Assembly (NCBI RefSeq): GCF_002979555.1 | Contig: NZ_PCOZ01000001.1 | Coordinates: 527,982 to 591,981 of the forward strand | Reading direction: 5' to 3' | DNA: 64,000 nucleotides | Origin: Pseudomonas sp. MYb60 | Lineage (GTDB): Bacteria; Pseudomonadota; Gammaproteobacteria; Pseudomonadales; Pseudomonadaceae | Part shown: positions 8,850-16,997 of the stretch, piece by piece | How positions within the stretch are numbered: the first letter of the stretch is position 1 | Layout of the letters: every line of letters starts with the position of its first letter | Notes under the pieces: generated by a model | What the model was told of the DNA's origin: nothing | The model's database searches: none | Seen by the model: the letters and a program-made list of their open reading frames with translations, nothing else | Program-made: the position numbers and the translations under genes

Positions 8850-9542
8850 ATGAGCATCATGCGGACAGCTCTACCCTTGGTTCTGCTAACCGGAGTATTG
8901 ACAGGTTGCGCAGGTTTGCAAAAAACCGATTGGCCCACCTGCGCCGCCCTGGGCGGTGTGACGGGCGCGGCATTGGGTGCCACCGAAAGCTCATCATGGG
9001 CGGGTGGCGGTGCCTTGCTGGTGGGCGGCCTGGCCGGCGCCTATTGCTGGGTGCATGGCGATGGCGATGAGGATGGCGATGGCGTGCCGGACAGCCGCGA
9101 CAAGTGCCCGGGCACGCCAAAAGGTGTGCAGGTGGATGCTGACGGTTGCCCGCCAGTCGTGGCTGCAGTGGTCGAGGAAGTCATTGTGGTGAAGGAAGAA
9201 ACCATCGTGATTCGTGACGTTCACTTCGAGTTCGACTCGGCCAGATTGACGCCTGCCGACAAGACCAGCCTCAACACCATTGCCACGCGCCTGAAACAGG
9301 AAGCACCGAGTGCCCAGTTGCGTGTGACCGGGCATACCGACAGTGTCGGCAAAGATGCCTACAACCAGCGGCTTTCAGACAAGCGTGCCCATTCGGTGAC
9401 GGAGTACCTGATCCAATCCGGTGTGCCACGCAGCAACTTTGTATCGGTCACGGGCGCGGGCGAAAGCCAGCCGGTCGCCGACAACAAGACTGCTGATGGC
9501 CGCGCCCTCAACCGTCGCACGGAAATCCAGATCAACCGCTGA
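8850..9542 (+). CDS. OmpA-family lipoprotein with thrombospondin type 3-like repeat
   Basis: Outer-membrane lipoprotein (230 aa) that should bind peptidoglycan. The signal ends at a lipobox (GVLTGC, Cys20); a glycine-zipper segment follows (GGVTGAALGATESS, GGLAGAYCWV). Then come Asp-rich repeats DGDEDGDGVPDSRDKCPGTP, the calcium-binding type 3 form also found in OprF, and the C-terminal OmpA domain (residues 145-230) with FEFDSARLTPADK, VTGHTDSVGKDAYNQRLSDKRA and GRALNRRTEIQI, the peptidoglycan contacts. The ATG at 8850 has a CAGGAGA ribosome site seven bases upstream and places the signal peptide correctly; the longer frame from 8757 does not. Confidence 0.9.
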   Translation: MSIMRTALPLVLLTGVLTGCAGLQKTDWPTCAALGGVTGAALGATESSSWAGGGALLVGGLAGAYCWVHGDGDEDGDGVPDSRDKCPGTPKGVQVDADGCPPVVAAVVEEVIVVKEETIVIRDVHFEFDSARLTPADKTSLNTIATRLKQEAPSAQLRVTGHTDSVGKDAYNQRLSDKRAHSVTEYLIQSGVPRSNFVSVTGAGESQPVADNKTADGRALNRRTEIQINR

Positions 9543-9685
9543 CAGCCCTTGCCCCTGTGGGCTCCACAGGGGCATTGCCGGCAACCCTCCTGGCTCAAGT
9601 TTTTTGAACCTTCACTGGCAAATCGCCTGTGGAAGTCGTTACTGTGCGTCCAAAGAAAAATTTGAATGTGTTCAGGAGCCCCATG

Positions 9686-10444
9686 ATGCGTAAGGTTTTA
9701 CTGTTGGCCCTGCTGGTCAGCCCGATTGCCCTGGCCCAGACCGTCAGTGTTGAAACCAATTCGTTGATGCGCTTGCCCAGCAGCACCAGCGTGTTGCAAC
9801 TGGAGCGCCTGGACGTGGCGGATTACGGCACCTTGCTGATTCCTTCCACCATCAGCCAAGTGACGGTAGATGAACTGCACCTGGGCCGCGATGCGCGTAT
9901 CGCCATCGTTCCCGGCAGTACGGGTTTGCAATTGCAGGTACGGCATGCGCAGTTGGACCACGGCAGTCAGATCACCTCGCGCGGTGCGCCGGGCACCCAC
10001 GAAAAACCGGCCAAGGCCGGGCGTGACCTGACCTTGCGTATCCATTCGCTGGTAGCGGAAGAGTTGTCGGTGGATGCCCGTGGCGGCGCCGGTGCCCAGG
10101 GCTATGCCGGGCTAGATGGTGCGAATGGCGAAGACCCGGGTTGCACCTGGGGCTCGGCCGGCCGGGGTGCCAACGGCGATAACGGCGGCGACGGCTTGCC
10201 CGGTGCGGCGGGAGCGCAAGTGCGGGTCGAGTTGCCGCAAGACTTCCCGGCGGAGCAGATCAAGGTCTGGGTCGATGGCGGTGCCGGTGGCTTGGCCGGC
10301 ACAGCGGGCAAGCCTGGGCGTGGTGGTCAGTCCAAGGGCTGCCTGGTGTACCGGGCCGATGGCGGCGAGAAAGGCCGTCCAGGCTTGGAAGGGCAGCCGG
10401 GGCCGGCTGGGCCTGCGGGGACTGTGACCATCCAGCGGCTTTGA
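9686..10444 (+). CDS. Secreted collagen-like repeat protein
   Basis: A 252-residue exported protein. The start MRKVLLLALLVSPIALAQ is a clear signal peptide. Residues to about 115 form a beta-rich region (LDVADYGTLLIPSTISQVTVDELHL). The C-terminal half carries Gly-X-Y runs: GAGAQGYAGLDGANGED, GANGDNGGDGLPGAAGAQ, then GLAGTAGKPGRGGQSKG and EKGRPGLEGQPGPAGPAG, interrupted by a short beta segment. One Cys in each repeat block might pair. The second of two adjacent ATGs (9686) is seven bases from AGGAG and is preferred over 9683. Triple-helix formation is inferred from repeats; there is no anchor motif. Confidence 0.8.
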   Translation: MRKVLLLALLVSPIALAQTVSVETNSLMRLPSSTSVLQLERLDVADYGTLLIPSTISQVTVDELHLGRDARIAIVPGSTGLQLQVRHAQLDHGSQITSRGAPGTHEKPAKAGRDLTLRIHSLVAEELSVDARGGAGAQGYAGLDGANGEDPGCTWGSAGRGANGDNGGDGLPGAAGAQVRVELPQDFPAEQIKVWVDGGAGGLAGTAGKPGRGGQSKGCLVYRADGGEKGRPGLEGQPGPAGPAGTVTIQRL

Positions 10445-10460
10445 ATTGCCTGGTCTGACG

Positions 10461-10532
10461 CCATCGGGGCAAGCCCCCTTCCACAATTGGACTGCATTCC
10501 AACTGTGGGAGGGGGCTTGCCCCCGATAGCGG
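10461..10532. repeat. REP doublet, GGGGGCTTGCCCCC type
   Basis: CCATCGGGGCAAGCCCCCTT on the left and TGTGGGAGGGGGCTTGCCCC on the right form an inverted pair that can fold into one long cruciform. It lies between the collagen-like gene and the convergent CopD-like gene. Confidence 0.85.
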
Positions 10533-10545
10533 ACTAAAGCCCGCC

Positions 10546-11009
10546 TCAGAACATCGGCCGAGCCGAAGCAATCGCCACCACCACCAACCCCACAATCAGG
10601 TTAATGCCCACCAGTCGGCGAATCTGCCCCAGCACCGCCACCCCCGCCGGCCAATCCGACGCCGCGACCGCTGCGCGCAATTCCGGCAGTTTCAACGCCT
10701 GGACGCGGATAAACAGCGCGGTCATCACCACATACAAGCCATCATCACCTGCACATAACGTGGCGCGGTCTCAAACCCGTTGAAGCGCAGCTGCAGCAGG
10801 CCTACGCCGCTGATCGGCAAAATCGCCACCGCGACCCACACCCACACAAAAAAACGTTGAAACACATTCGTCCACAAAGTGAGCCGGGCAGGCCCCTCAA
10901 GTGCCGCCCCAGCGGCGGGGCGCAGGATCATCCAGGCGAAAAACATACCGCCGACCCAGATCAGGGCGGCCAATACATGCAGGGTGTAGGCGAGGCTAAA
11001 CGCGGTCAT
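10546..11009 (-). pseudogene. CopD-family integral membrane protein, broken by a one-base frameshift
   Basis: Two overlapping frames together make one protein of about 155 residues with four membrane segments. The first (from the ATG at 11009) gives MTAFSLAYTLHVLAALIWVGGMFFAWMI through RFNGFETAPRYVQVMMA, then stops; the second continues LYVVMTALFIRVQALKLPELR to SARPMF. Restoring one G near 10744 would read V-Q-V-M-M-G-L-Y-V-V, the sequence expected in this family. CopD-like small proteins carry N-terminal HVLAALIWVGG with a likely metal or heme His. Either a recent deletion in a GG run or a base-calling error explains it. Confidence 0.8.
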
Positions 11010-11070
11010 TGTGGTACTCCGTTCTGCGCGGGATTAATTAGCGGGGTATGATAGCGGCCGATCCGAACCA

Positions 11071-11086
11071 CTGAAAATTTATCCAG
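11071..11086. promoter_or_regulatory. Candidate LexA (SOS) box upstream of dinG
   Basis: CTGAAAATTTATCCAG is a CTG-N10-CAG element with an AT-rich centre and matches the core consensus CTGTATATATATACAG at 12 of 16 positions. It ends 22 bases before the dinG start codon. dinG is a known LexA target in E. coli. Confidence 0.6.
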
Positions 11087-11108
11087 CGTTTTTTGCGCCC
11101 GACTATCC

Positions 11109-13253
11109 ATGATCAGCACTGAACTCAAAACCACGATCCAGGGCGCCTATTCGCGTTTTCTCGAAGCCAAGAGCTTGAAACCGCGCTACGGCCAACGCCT
11201 GATGATCGCCGAAGTGGCCAAGGTCCTCGGGGATATCGACACCGACGACGAAGGCCGCCGCGAAGGTGAGCCTGCGGTCGTTGCCGTCGAGGCCGGCACC
11301 GGTACGGGCAAGACCGTGGCCTACAGCCTGGCCGCGATCCCCACCGCCAAGGCCGCCGGCAAGCGCCTGGTGATCGCCACCGCCACCGTCGCCCTGCAAG
11401 AGCAGATCGTCTACAAAGACCTGCCCGACCTGATGCGCAACAGCGGTCTGAATTTCACCTTTGCCCTGGCCAAGGGCCGTGGCCGCTACATGTGCCTGTC
11501 CAAGCTCGACGTGCTGCTGCAGGAAGGCCACGCGCAAACTGCCACCGCCCAGCTGTTCGAAGAAGAAGGCTTCAAGATCGAAGTCGATGAGGCCAGCCAG
11601 AAGCTGTTTACCAGCATGATCGAGAAGCTGGCCGGCAATAAATGGGACGGTGACCGCGATAGCTGGCCCACTGCCCTGGAAGATTCCGACTGGGCCCGCC
11701 TGACCACCGACCACAGCCAGTGCACCAATCGCCATTGCCCCAACTTCGGCCAGTGCGCCTTCTACAAGGCTCGCGAAGGCATGGGCAAGGTCGACGTGAT
11801 CGTCACCAACCACGACATGGTGCTGGCCGACCTGGCCCTGGGCGGCGGCGCGGTGCTGCCAGACCCGCGTGACACCCTCTACGTGTTCGACGAAGGCCAC
11901 CACCTGCCGGACAAGGCCATCGGCCACTTTGCCCATTACACGCGCCTGCGCTCGACCGCCGACTGGCTGGAGTCCACCGCCAAGAACCTCACCAAGTTGC
12001 TGGCCCAGCACCCGCTGCCCGGCGACTTGGGCAAGTTGATCGAGCAGGTGCCGGAGCTGGCGCGGGAGATCAAGACCCAGCAGCAATTCATGTTCAGCGC
12101 CTGCGAGCAGGTCGCCGACTTCAAGCCCGGTGAAGACGTGGAAGGCCGTGAGCGGCCGCGTCACCGCTTCGTCGGTGGCCTGATTCCCGAGCACATGCGC
12201 GAAATGGGCATCGAGTTGAAGAAGGGTTTTTCACGCCTGACCGACGTGTTTACACGCCTCACCGACCTGCTCAAGGAAGGCATGGACGGCGAGGTCAACA
12301 TCGGCATCGCCAGCAACCAGGCCGAGGAATGGTACCCACTGTTCGGCAGCCTGCTCTCCCGTGCCCAGGGTAACTGGGAGTTGTGGACCGCCTTCACTGT
12401 CGAAGACCCGGAAGACAACCCGCCCATGGCCCGTTGGCTGACCCTGGCTGAAAGCGGCGCGCTGTTTGATATCGAAGTTAACGCCAGCCCGATCCTCGCG
12501 GCCGAAATGCTGCGCCGCAACTTGTGGAACGTCGCCTATGGCTGCCTGGTGACGTCGGCGACGCTGACTGCCCTGGGCACCTTCGACCGCTTCCGCATGC
12601 GCGCCGGCCTGCCAAAAAAGGCGGTCACGGCGGTCGTACCGAGCCCGTTCCACCATGCCGATGCGGGCGTGCTGCGGGTGCCGGACCTCAAGGCCGATCC
12701 GCGGGACGCGGCGGCGCACACTGCGGCAATCATCCGCGACCTGCCGGACCTGGTCGAAGGCTCGAAAGGCACCCTGGTGCTGTTCTCGTCACGCAAGCAG
12801 ATGCAGGACGTGTTCGACGGCCTGGACCGCGACTGGCGCAAACAGGTGTTCATCCAGGGCAACCTGTCCAAGCAGGAAACCCTCAACAAGCACAAGGCGC
12901 GGGTGGACGGCGGTGATTCCAGCGTGTTGTTCGGGCTTGCCAGTTTCGCCGAAGGTGTGGACTTGCCTGGCGCCTACTGCGAACACGTGGTGATTGCCAA
13001 GATCCCGTTCTCGGTGCCGGATGATCCGGTGGAAGCAGCACTGGCCGAATGGATCGAGGCGCGGGGCGGCAATCCGTTCATGGAAATCTCCGTGCCCGAC
13101 GCCTCCCTGAAGCTGGTGCAGGCCTGCGGACGCTTGCTGCGTACCGAACAGGACCGGGGCACCATCACGTTGCTCGACCGCCGCCTGGTCACCCAGCGCT
13201 ATGGCAAGGCTATCCTTAATGCGCTGCCGCCGTTCAGGCGCGAAATTTCTTGA
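11109..13253 (+). CDS. dinG: ATP-dependent 5'-3' DNA helicase DinG
   Basis: XPD-like superfamily 2 iron-sulfur helicase (714 aa) that unwinds D-loops, R-loops and forked DNA during repair. Walker A is EAGTGTGKT at residues 61-69. The four cysteines expected to hold the 4Fe-4S cluster are Cys129 (RYMCLSKL), Cys205, Cys210 and Cys216 (CTNRHCPNFGQC). The DEAH-like box is VFDEGHHL. Helicase domain 2 has GTLVLFSSRKQMQ, FGLASFAEGVDLPG and QACGRLLRTEQDRG. The length matches DinG, and there is no exonuclease domain. A LexA-like box precedes it; the Shine-Dalgarno region is weak. Confidence 0.95.
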   Translation: MISTELKTTIQGAYSRFLEAKSLKPRYGQRLMIAEVAKVLGDIDTDDEGRREGEPAVVAVEAGTGTGKTVAYSLAAIPTAKAAGKRLVIATATVALQEQIVYKDLPDLMRNSGLNFTFALAKGRGRYMCLSKLDVLLQEGHAQTATAQLFEEEGFKIEVDEASQKLFTSMIEKLAGNKWDGDRDSWPTALEDSDWARLTTDHSQCTNRHCPNFGQCAFYKAREGMGKVDVIVTNHDMVLADLALGGGAVLPDPRDTLYVFDEGHHLPDKAIGHFAHYTRLRSTADWLESTAKNLTKLLAQHPLPGDLGKLIEQVPELAREIKTQQQFMFSACEQVADFKPGEDVEGRERPRHRFVGGLIPEHMREMGIELKKGFSRLTDVFTRLTDLLKEGMDGEVNIGIASNQAEEWYPLFGSLLSRAQGNWELWTAFTVEDPEDNPPMARWLTLAESGALFDIEVNASPILAAEMLRRNLWNVAYGCLVTSATLTALGTFDRFRMRAGLPKKAVTAVVPSPFHHADAGVLRVPDLKADPRDAAAHTAAIIRDLPDLVEGSKGTLVLFSSRKQMQDVFDGLDRDWRKQVFIQGNLSKQETLNKHKARVDGGDSSVLFGLASFAEGVDLPGAYCEHVVIAKIPFSVPDDPVEAALAEWIEARGGNPFMEISVPDASLKLVQACGRLLRTEQDRGTITLLDRRLVTQRYGKAILNALPPFRREIS

Positions 13254-13259
13254 GCCACC

Positions 13260-13277
13260 GTGGGCGAATTCGCCCAC
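13260..13277. repeat. Perfect 18-base palindrome after dinG
   Basis: GTGGGCGAATTCGCCCAC immediately follows the dinG stop codon. It could fold in RNA as a stem with a tight loop, but no T-run follows, so it is at best a weak or factor-dependent terminator, or a processing hairpin. Confidence 0.5.
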
Positions 13278-13342
13278 TTCGTGGTCTATCTCACTGTATT
13301 TCACCAGGCCTTTCATCGGCCGTCCGGGAGAACCTTGTTCGT

Positions 13343-15628
13343 ATGATTCCCACGCTGCCTGCTCTATTTGCCCTGCTGTTTGCCGCGCCTCTGATGGCCG
13401 CGCCTGCCGGGCAACAGACCCTGTTCAACTTCGTCCGGCCTGCCGATGTGGTCAAGGTGGCGACTCAGGACGCCAGCCTGCCCCAATACAACGCCGAACA
13501 AACCGCCGAAGGCGAAGTGCTGCGTCGCATCACGTTCAACCCGGCCGCCGAGCCAAGCCTGGTGCTCAGCCCGCAAAGTGGCGTATGGGACTGGTCCCAA
13601 TCCAGTGCCATGAGCTTGCGCATCCAGAGCGCGATGGATTGGGCGTTGACCCTCTACGTCAAGGTGCAGAGTACAGATGGCAAGACCCTGGTCAGCCGCA
13701 TCGACCTGCCGGCCGGCCCGGCCCAGACCCTGCTCGTTCCGCTGCAAGCCAACTCGCCGTTGAGCCAGGGCATGAAGGCCGGCCCGCCGATGCCGATCAC
13801 CGTCGACGGCCAGCGCGTCCTGTTGGCCGGCAGTTTCGGCGAGATCGACCGCAGCCAGGTAGCTTCGGTCACCGTATCGATGATCAAGCCCGCTGCCGCC
13901 CAAAGTATCCTGCTGGAGCGCTTTGGCGTGCAGGACAGTGAGCCGGTGTTGAAGGCCGCCTACAGCGAACTGGTCGACGCCTACGGCCAATCCACCCGCG
14001 CGCGCTGGCCGGAAAAAGTCAGCAACGACGAACAGCTCAAGGCCGCCGCTGCCCGCGAGCAGCAACAATTGCAGGGCTGGTTGGCGACGCGGGATAAATC
14101 CGCGCTGGACCAATACGGCGGCTGGAACAAAGGCCCCGCGTTCGACGCCAGCGGTTTCTTCCGCACCGAAAAGCGTGACGGACGTTGGTACCTGGTGACG
14201 CCGGAAGGCCACCCGTTCTATTCGCTGGGGGTCAATACCGTGGCTGCGGATAACAGCCAGACCTACGTGGCCCACCGCGAATGGATGTTCGGCGCGCTGC
14301 CGAAGACCGGCGAGCCGTTCGACAAGTACTACGGCAGCGGCGACAACCGCACGGGCAACGGTGCGGGCGAGGGCCGCAGCTTCGGGGCGGGGCGCTGGTA
14401 CGATTTCTACGGTGCCAACCTGCAGCGCACCTACGCAGGCGAAGGTTTTGACCATAAACGCTGGGTCACCCACACCCTCGACCGCCTGCAGGCCTGGGGC
14501 TTCAACACCGTGGGCAACTGGAGTGACGAAGACCTGGCCACCGCTGACCGCGTGCCCTACACCTTGCCGCTGTCGATCGTCGGCGACTACGCCAGCATCA
14601 GCACCGGCACCGATTGGTGGGGCGGCATGCCCGACCCGTTCGACCCGCGCTTTGCCATGGCGACCGAACGCGCAGTGGCCATTGCCGCCCGCGATCACCG
14701 TGATGATCCGTGGCTGGTCGGTTTCTTTGCCGACAATGAACTGGCCTGGGCCGGCCCCGGCGATGATCCAAAATCCCGCTATGCACTGGCCTACGGCACC
14801 TTGCGCATGACCACCGACGTGCCGGCCAAGCGCGCGTTCCTCAAGCAATTGCGCGACAAATACCGTAATGAACAGGGGCTGTCTAAAGCCTGGGGTATCG
14901 AGCTGGCAGGCTGGGAGTTGATGGAAGACCCAGGCTTCGAACCGCCCATGCCGAATGCCGAGCACCCGGAAATCGAAGCGGACTTCAAGTATTTCCAGAA
15001 GACCTTCGCCGATGCCTACTTCAAGACCATCTCCGACTCGCTCAAGTGGCATGCGCCCAACCAGATGCTACTGGGTGGCCGCTATGCAGTGAGCACGCCG
15101 GAAGCCGTGGCATCCTGCGCGCAATACTGCGACGTGCTGAGCTTCAACATGTACACCCTCAAGCCTCAGGACGGTTATGACTTCGCTGCCCTGCGCGCGC
15201 TGGACAAGCCGGTATTGATCACCGAGTTCAACTTCGGCTCCGCCGACCGTGGCCCGTTCTGGGGCGGTGTGACGCAACTGGCGCGGGAAGAGGATCGCGG
15301 TGCTGCCTACGGCAACTTCCTCAAGCAGGCCATGGCCGAGCCGTCGATTGTCGGCGTGCACTGGTTCCAGTACCTGGATCAACCGGTGACCGGTCGATTG
15401 CTGGACGGTGAAAACGGCCATTTCGGCTTGGTCGGCATCACTGATGTGCCGTACCAGGGATTTGTCGACAGCGTGCGTAAAAGCAACCTGGCGGCCGTCG
15501 ATCAATTGGGCAAGGAGGCACAAAAGGCCACGACGCCCGGCGCCGTGCGTGAAAACACCCATGGCGGCAGCGGGCATGACGGCAAAGGCGCTGGACATGC
15601 CGGCGGGCACGCTGGAAATGGGCATTGA
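13343..15628 (+). CDS. Secreted GH50-like glycoside hydrolase (beta-agarase/beta-galactosidase type)
   Basis: A 761-residue exported enzyme of the GH-A clan, probably cleaving a beta-galactoside or related polymer. The signal peptide is MIPTLPALFALLFAAPLMAAPA; an N-terminal carbohydrate-binding-like beta domain runs to about residue 220. The catalytic barrel has FYSLGVNTVA, QAWGFNTVGNWSD, the acid/base Glu466 in FFADNELAW and the nucleophile Glu628 in LITEFNFGSADRGPF, the spacing expected for GH42/GH50 enzymes. The C-terminus is an odd Gly/His tail (GGSGHDGKGAGHAGGHAGNG). The ATG at 13343 has GGGAG upstream and fits the signal peptide; the longer frame overlaps dinG. Confidence 0.75.
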   Translation: MIPTLPALFALLFAAPLMAAPAGQQTLFNFVRPADVVKVATQDASLPQYNAEQTAEGEVLRRITFNPAAEPSLVLSPQSGVWDWSQSSAMSLRIQSAMDWALTLYVKVQSTDGKTLVSRIDLPAGPAQTLLVPLQANSPLSQGMKAGPPMPITVDGQRVLLAGSFGEIDRSQVASVTVSMIKPAAAQSILLERFGVQDSEPVLKAAYSELVDAYGQSTRARWPEKVSNDEQLKAAAAREQQQLQGWLATRDKSALDQYGGWNKGPAFDASGFFRTEKRDGRWYLVTPEGHPFYSLGVNTVAADNSQTYVAHREWMFGALPKTGEPFDKYYGSGDNRTGNGAGEGRSFGAGRWYDFYGANLQRTYAGEGFDHKRWVTHTLDRLQAWGFNTVGNWSDEDLATADRVPYTLPLSIVGDYASISTGTDWWGGMPDPFDPRFAMATERAVAIAARDHRDDPWLVGFFADNELAWAGPGDDPKSRYALAYGTLRMTTDVPAKRAFLKQLRDKYRNEQGLSKAWGIELAGWELMEDPGFEPPMPNAEHPEIEADFKYFQKTFADAYFKTISDSLKWHAPNQMLLGGRYAVSTPEAVASCAQYCDVLSFNMYTLKPQDGYDFAALRALDKPVLITEFNFGSADRGPFWGGVTQLAREEDRGAAYGNFLKQAMAEPSIVGVHWFQYLDQPVTGRLLDGENGHFGLVGITDVPYQGFVDSVRKSNLAAVDQLGKEAQKATTPGAVRENTHGGSGHDGKGAGHAGGHAGNGH

Positions 15629-15670
15629 TTAAGGGCTGACGGGTTCACAAAAGCTACAAGGGCTGGAACA

Positions 15671-16855
15671 ATGTCGGCCACTTTTTCGATGTTTTTCGAG
15701 GGCGCTCCGGTGCAGATTCAGGGTCATTACGAGCTCCAGTTCGAAGCGGTACGCGAAGCCTTTGCCGCGTTGTTCGATGACCCGCAAGAGCGTGGCGCCG
15801 GGCTGTGCATCCAGGTTGGCGGGCAAACGGTCGTCGACCTCTGGGCCGGCACTGCCGACAAGGACGGGGCCGAGGCCTGGCACAGCGACACCATCGTCAA
15901 CCTGTTCTCCTGCACCAAGACCTTCACCGCCGTCACGGCCTTGCAACTGGTGGCGGAGGGCAAACTGCAACTGGATGCGCCGTTGGCCAATTACTGGCCG
16001 GAATTCGCAGCGGCCGGCAAAGAGGCCGTCACCCTGCGCCAGTTGCTGTGCCACCAGGCCGGGTTGCCGGCAATCCGCGAGATGCTGCCCATCGAAGCGC
16101 TTTACGACTGGCAACGGATGGTCGACACCCTGGCCGCAGAAGCGCCTTGGTGGACACCCGGTCAAGGCCACGGCTATGAGGCGATCACTTACGGCTGGTT
16201 GGTAGGCGAACTGCTGCGTCGTGCCGACGGGCGCGGACCGGGGGAGTCCATCGTGGCGCGGGTGGCGAAGCCGCTTGGGCTGGATTTCCACGTGGGACTT
16301 GCAGACGAAGAGTTTTATCGCGTTGCCCATATAGCGCGCAGTAAAGGCAACATGGGCGACGAAGCGGCACAACGTTTATTGCAAGTCATGATGCGTGAAC
16401 CCACGGCCATGACGACCCGGGCATTTGCCAACCCGCCGTCTATTCTGACCAGCACTAATAAGCCTGAATGGCGACGCATGCAGCAGCCGGCGGCAAATGG
16501 TCACGGTAATGCACGCAGCCTGGCTGGTTTTTACAGCGGTTTGTTGGACGGTAGTTTGCTGGAAAGCGACATGCTCGAAGAACTCACCCGCGAACACAGT
16601 ATTGGCCAGGATAAAACCTTATTGACGCAAACCCGCTTCGGCCTGGGCTGCATGTTGGACCAACCACAATTGCCCAATGCCACGTTCGGCCTTGGCCCAC
16701 GTGCGTTTGGGCATCCCGGCGCAGGCGGTTCGGTGGGGTTTGCAGATCCGGAACATGATGTAGCGTTTGGTTTCGTGACTAATACATTGGGGCCTTATGT
16801 ACTTATGGACCCCCGTGCGCAGAAGTTGGTCGGAATATTGGCCGGTTGTCTGTAA
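15671..16855 (+). CDS. Class C beta-lactamase-like serine hydrolase (family VIII esterase type)
   Basis: A 394-residue cytoplasmic-looking hydrolase, likely an esterase. The catalytic SxxK is Ser80-Cys-Thr-Lys83 in NLFSCTKTFTAVTALQLV; the tyrosine motif is HGYEAITYGWLVGELLRR, and the C-terminal region has FGHPGAGGSVGFADPEHDVAFGFV, a H-x-G loop replacing the KTG of beta-lactamases. No export signal is seen, which fits the EstB-like family VIII esterases rather than true beta-lactamases. The start at 15671 has only a weak GCTGGAA site; an in-frame ATG at 15689 is possible. It follows the glycoside hydrolase by 42 bases. Confidence 0.85.
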   Translation: MSATFSMFFEGAPVQIQGHYELQFEAVREAFAALFDDPQERGAGLCIQVGGQTVVDLWAGTADKDGAEAWHSDTIVNLFSCTKTFTAVTALQLVAEGKLQLDAPLANYWPEFAAAGKEAVTLRQLLCHQAGLPAIREMLPIEALYDWQRMVDTLAAEAPWWTPGQGHGYEAITYGWLVGELLRRADGRGPGESIVARVAKPLGLDFHVGLADEEFYRVAHIARSKGNMGDEAAQRLLQVMMREPTAMTTRAFANPPSILTSTNKPEWRRMQQPAANGHGNARSLAGFYSGLLDGSLLESDMLEELTREHSIGQDKTLLTQTRFGLGCMLDQPQLPNATFGLGPRAFGHPGAGGSVGFADPEHDVAFGFVTNTLGPYVLMDPRAQKLVGILAGCL

Positions 16856-16997
16856 ACCCCTTGCTGTTTCACGTTTTTTTGTTACAAAGGCAACTATAAG
16901 AAGGTGCTGCGGGAAAGTTTGTAACTTTATTCTTCTCCAAGCGTCTGTGTAACGGGTCATCCAGATCCTCCGGTTTTTCTCATTTTGTGGATATATC

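Noticed and set aside
13364..15052. A 562-codon minus-strand frame opposite the GH50-like gene
   Set aside because: The plus-strand protein has a signal peptide, catalytic residues and a ribosome site; the opposite frame has none of these.
15671..16855. The serine hydrolase as a resistance beta-lactamase
   Set aside because: No signal peptide, and the KTG motif is replaced by HPG; family VIII esterases have this pattern, so a resistance claim is not supported.
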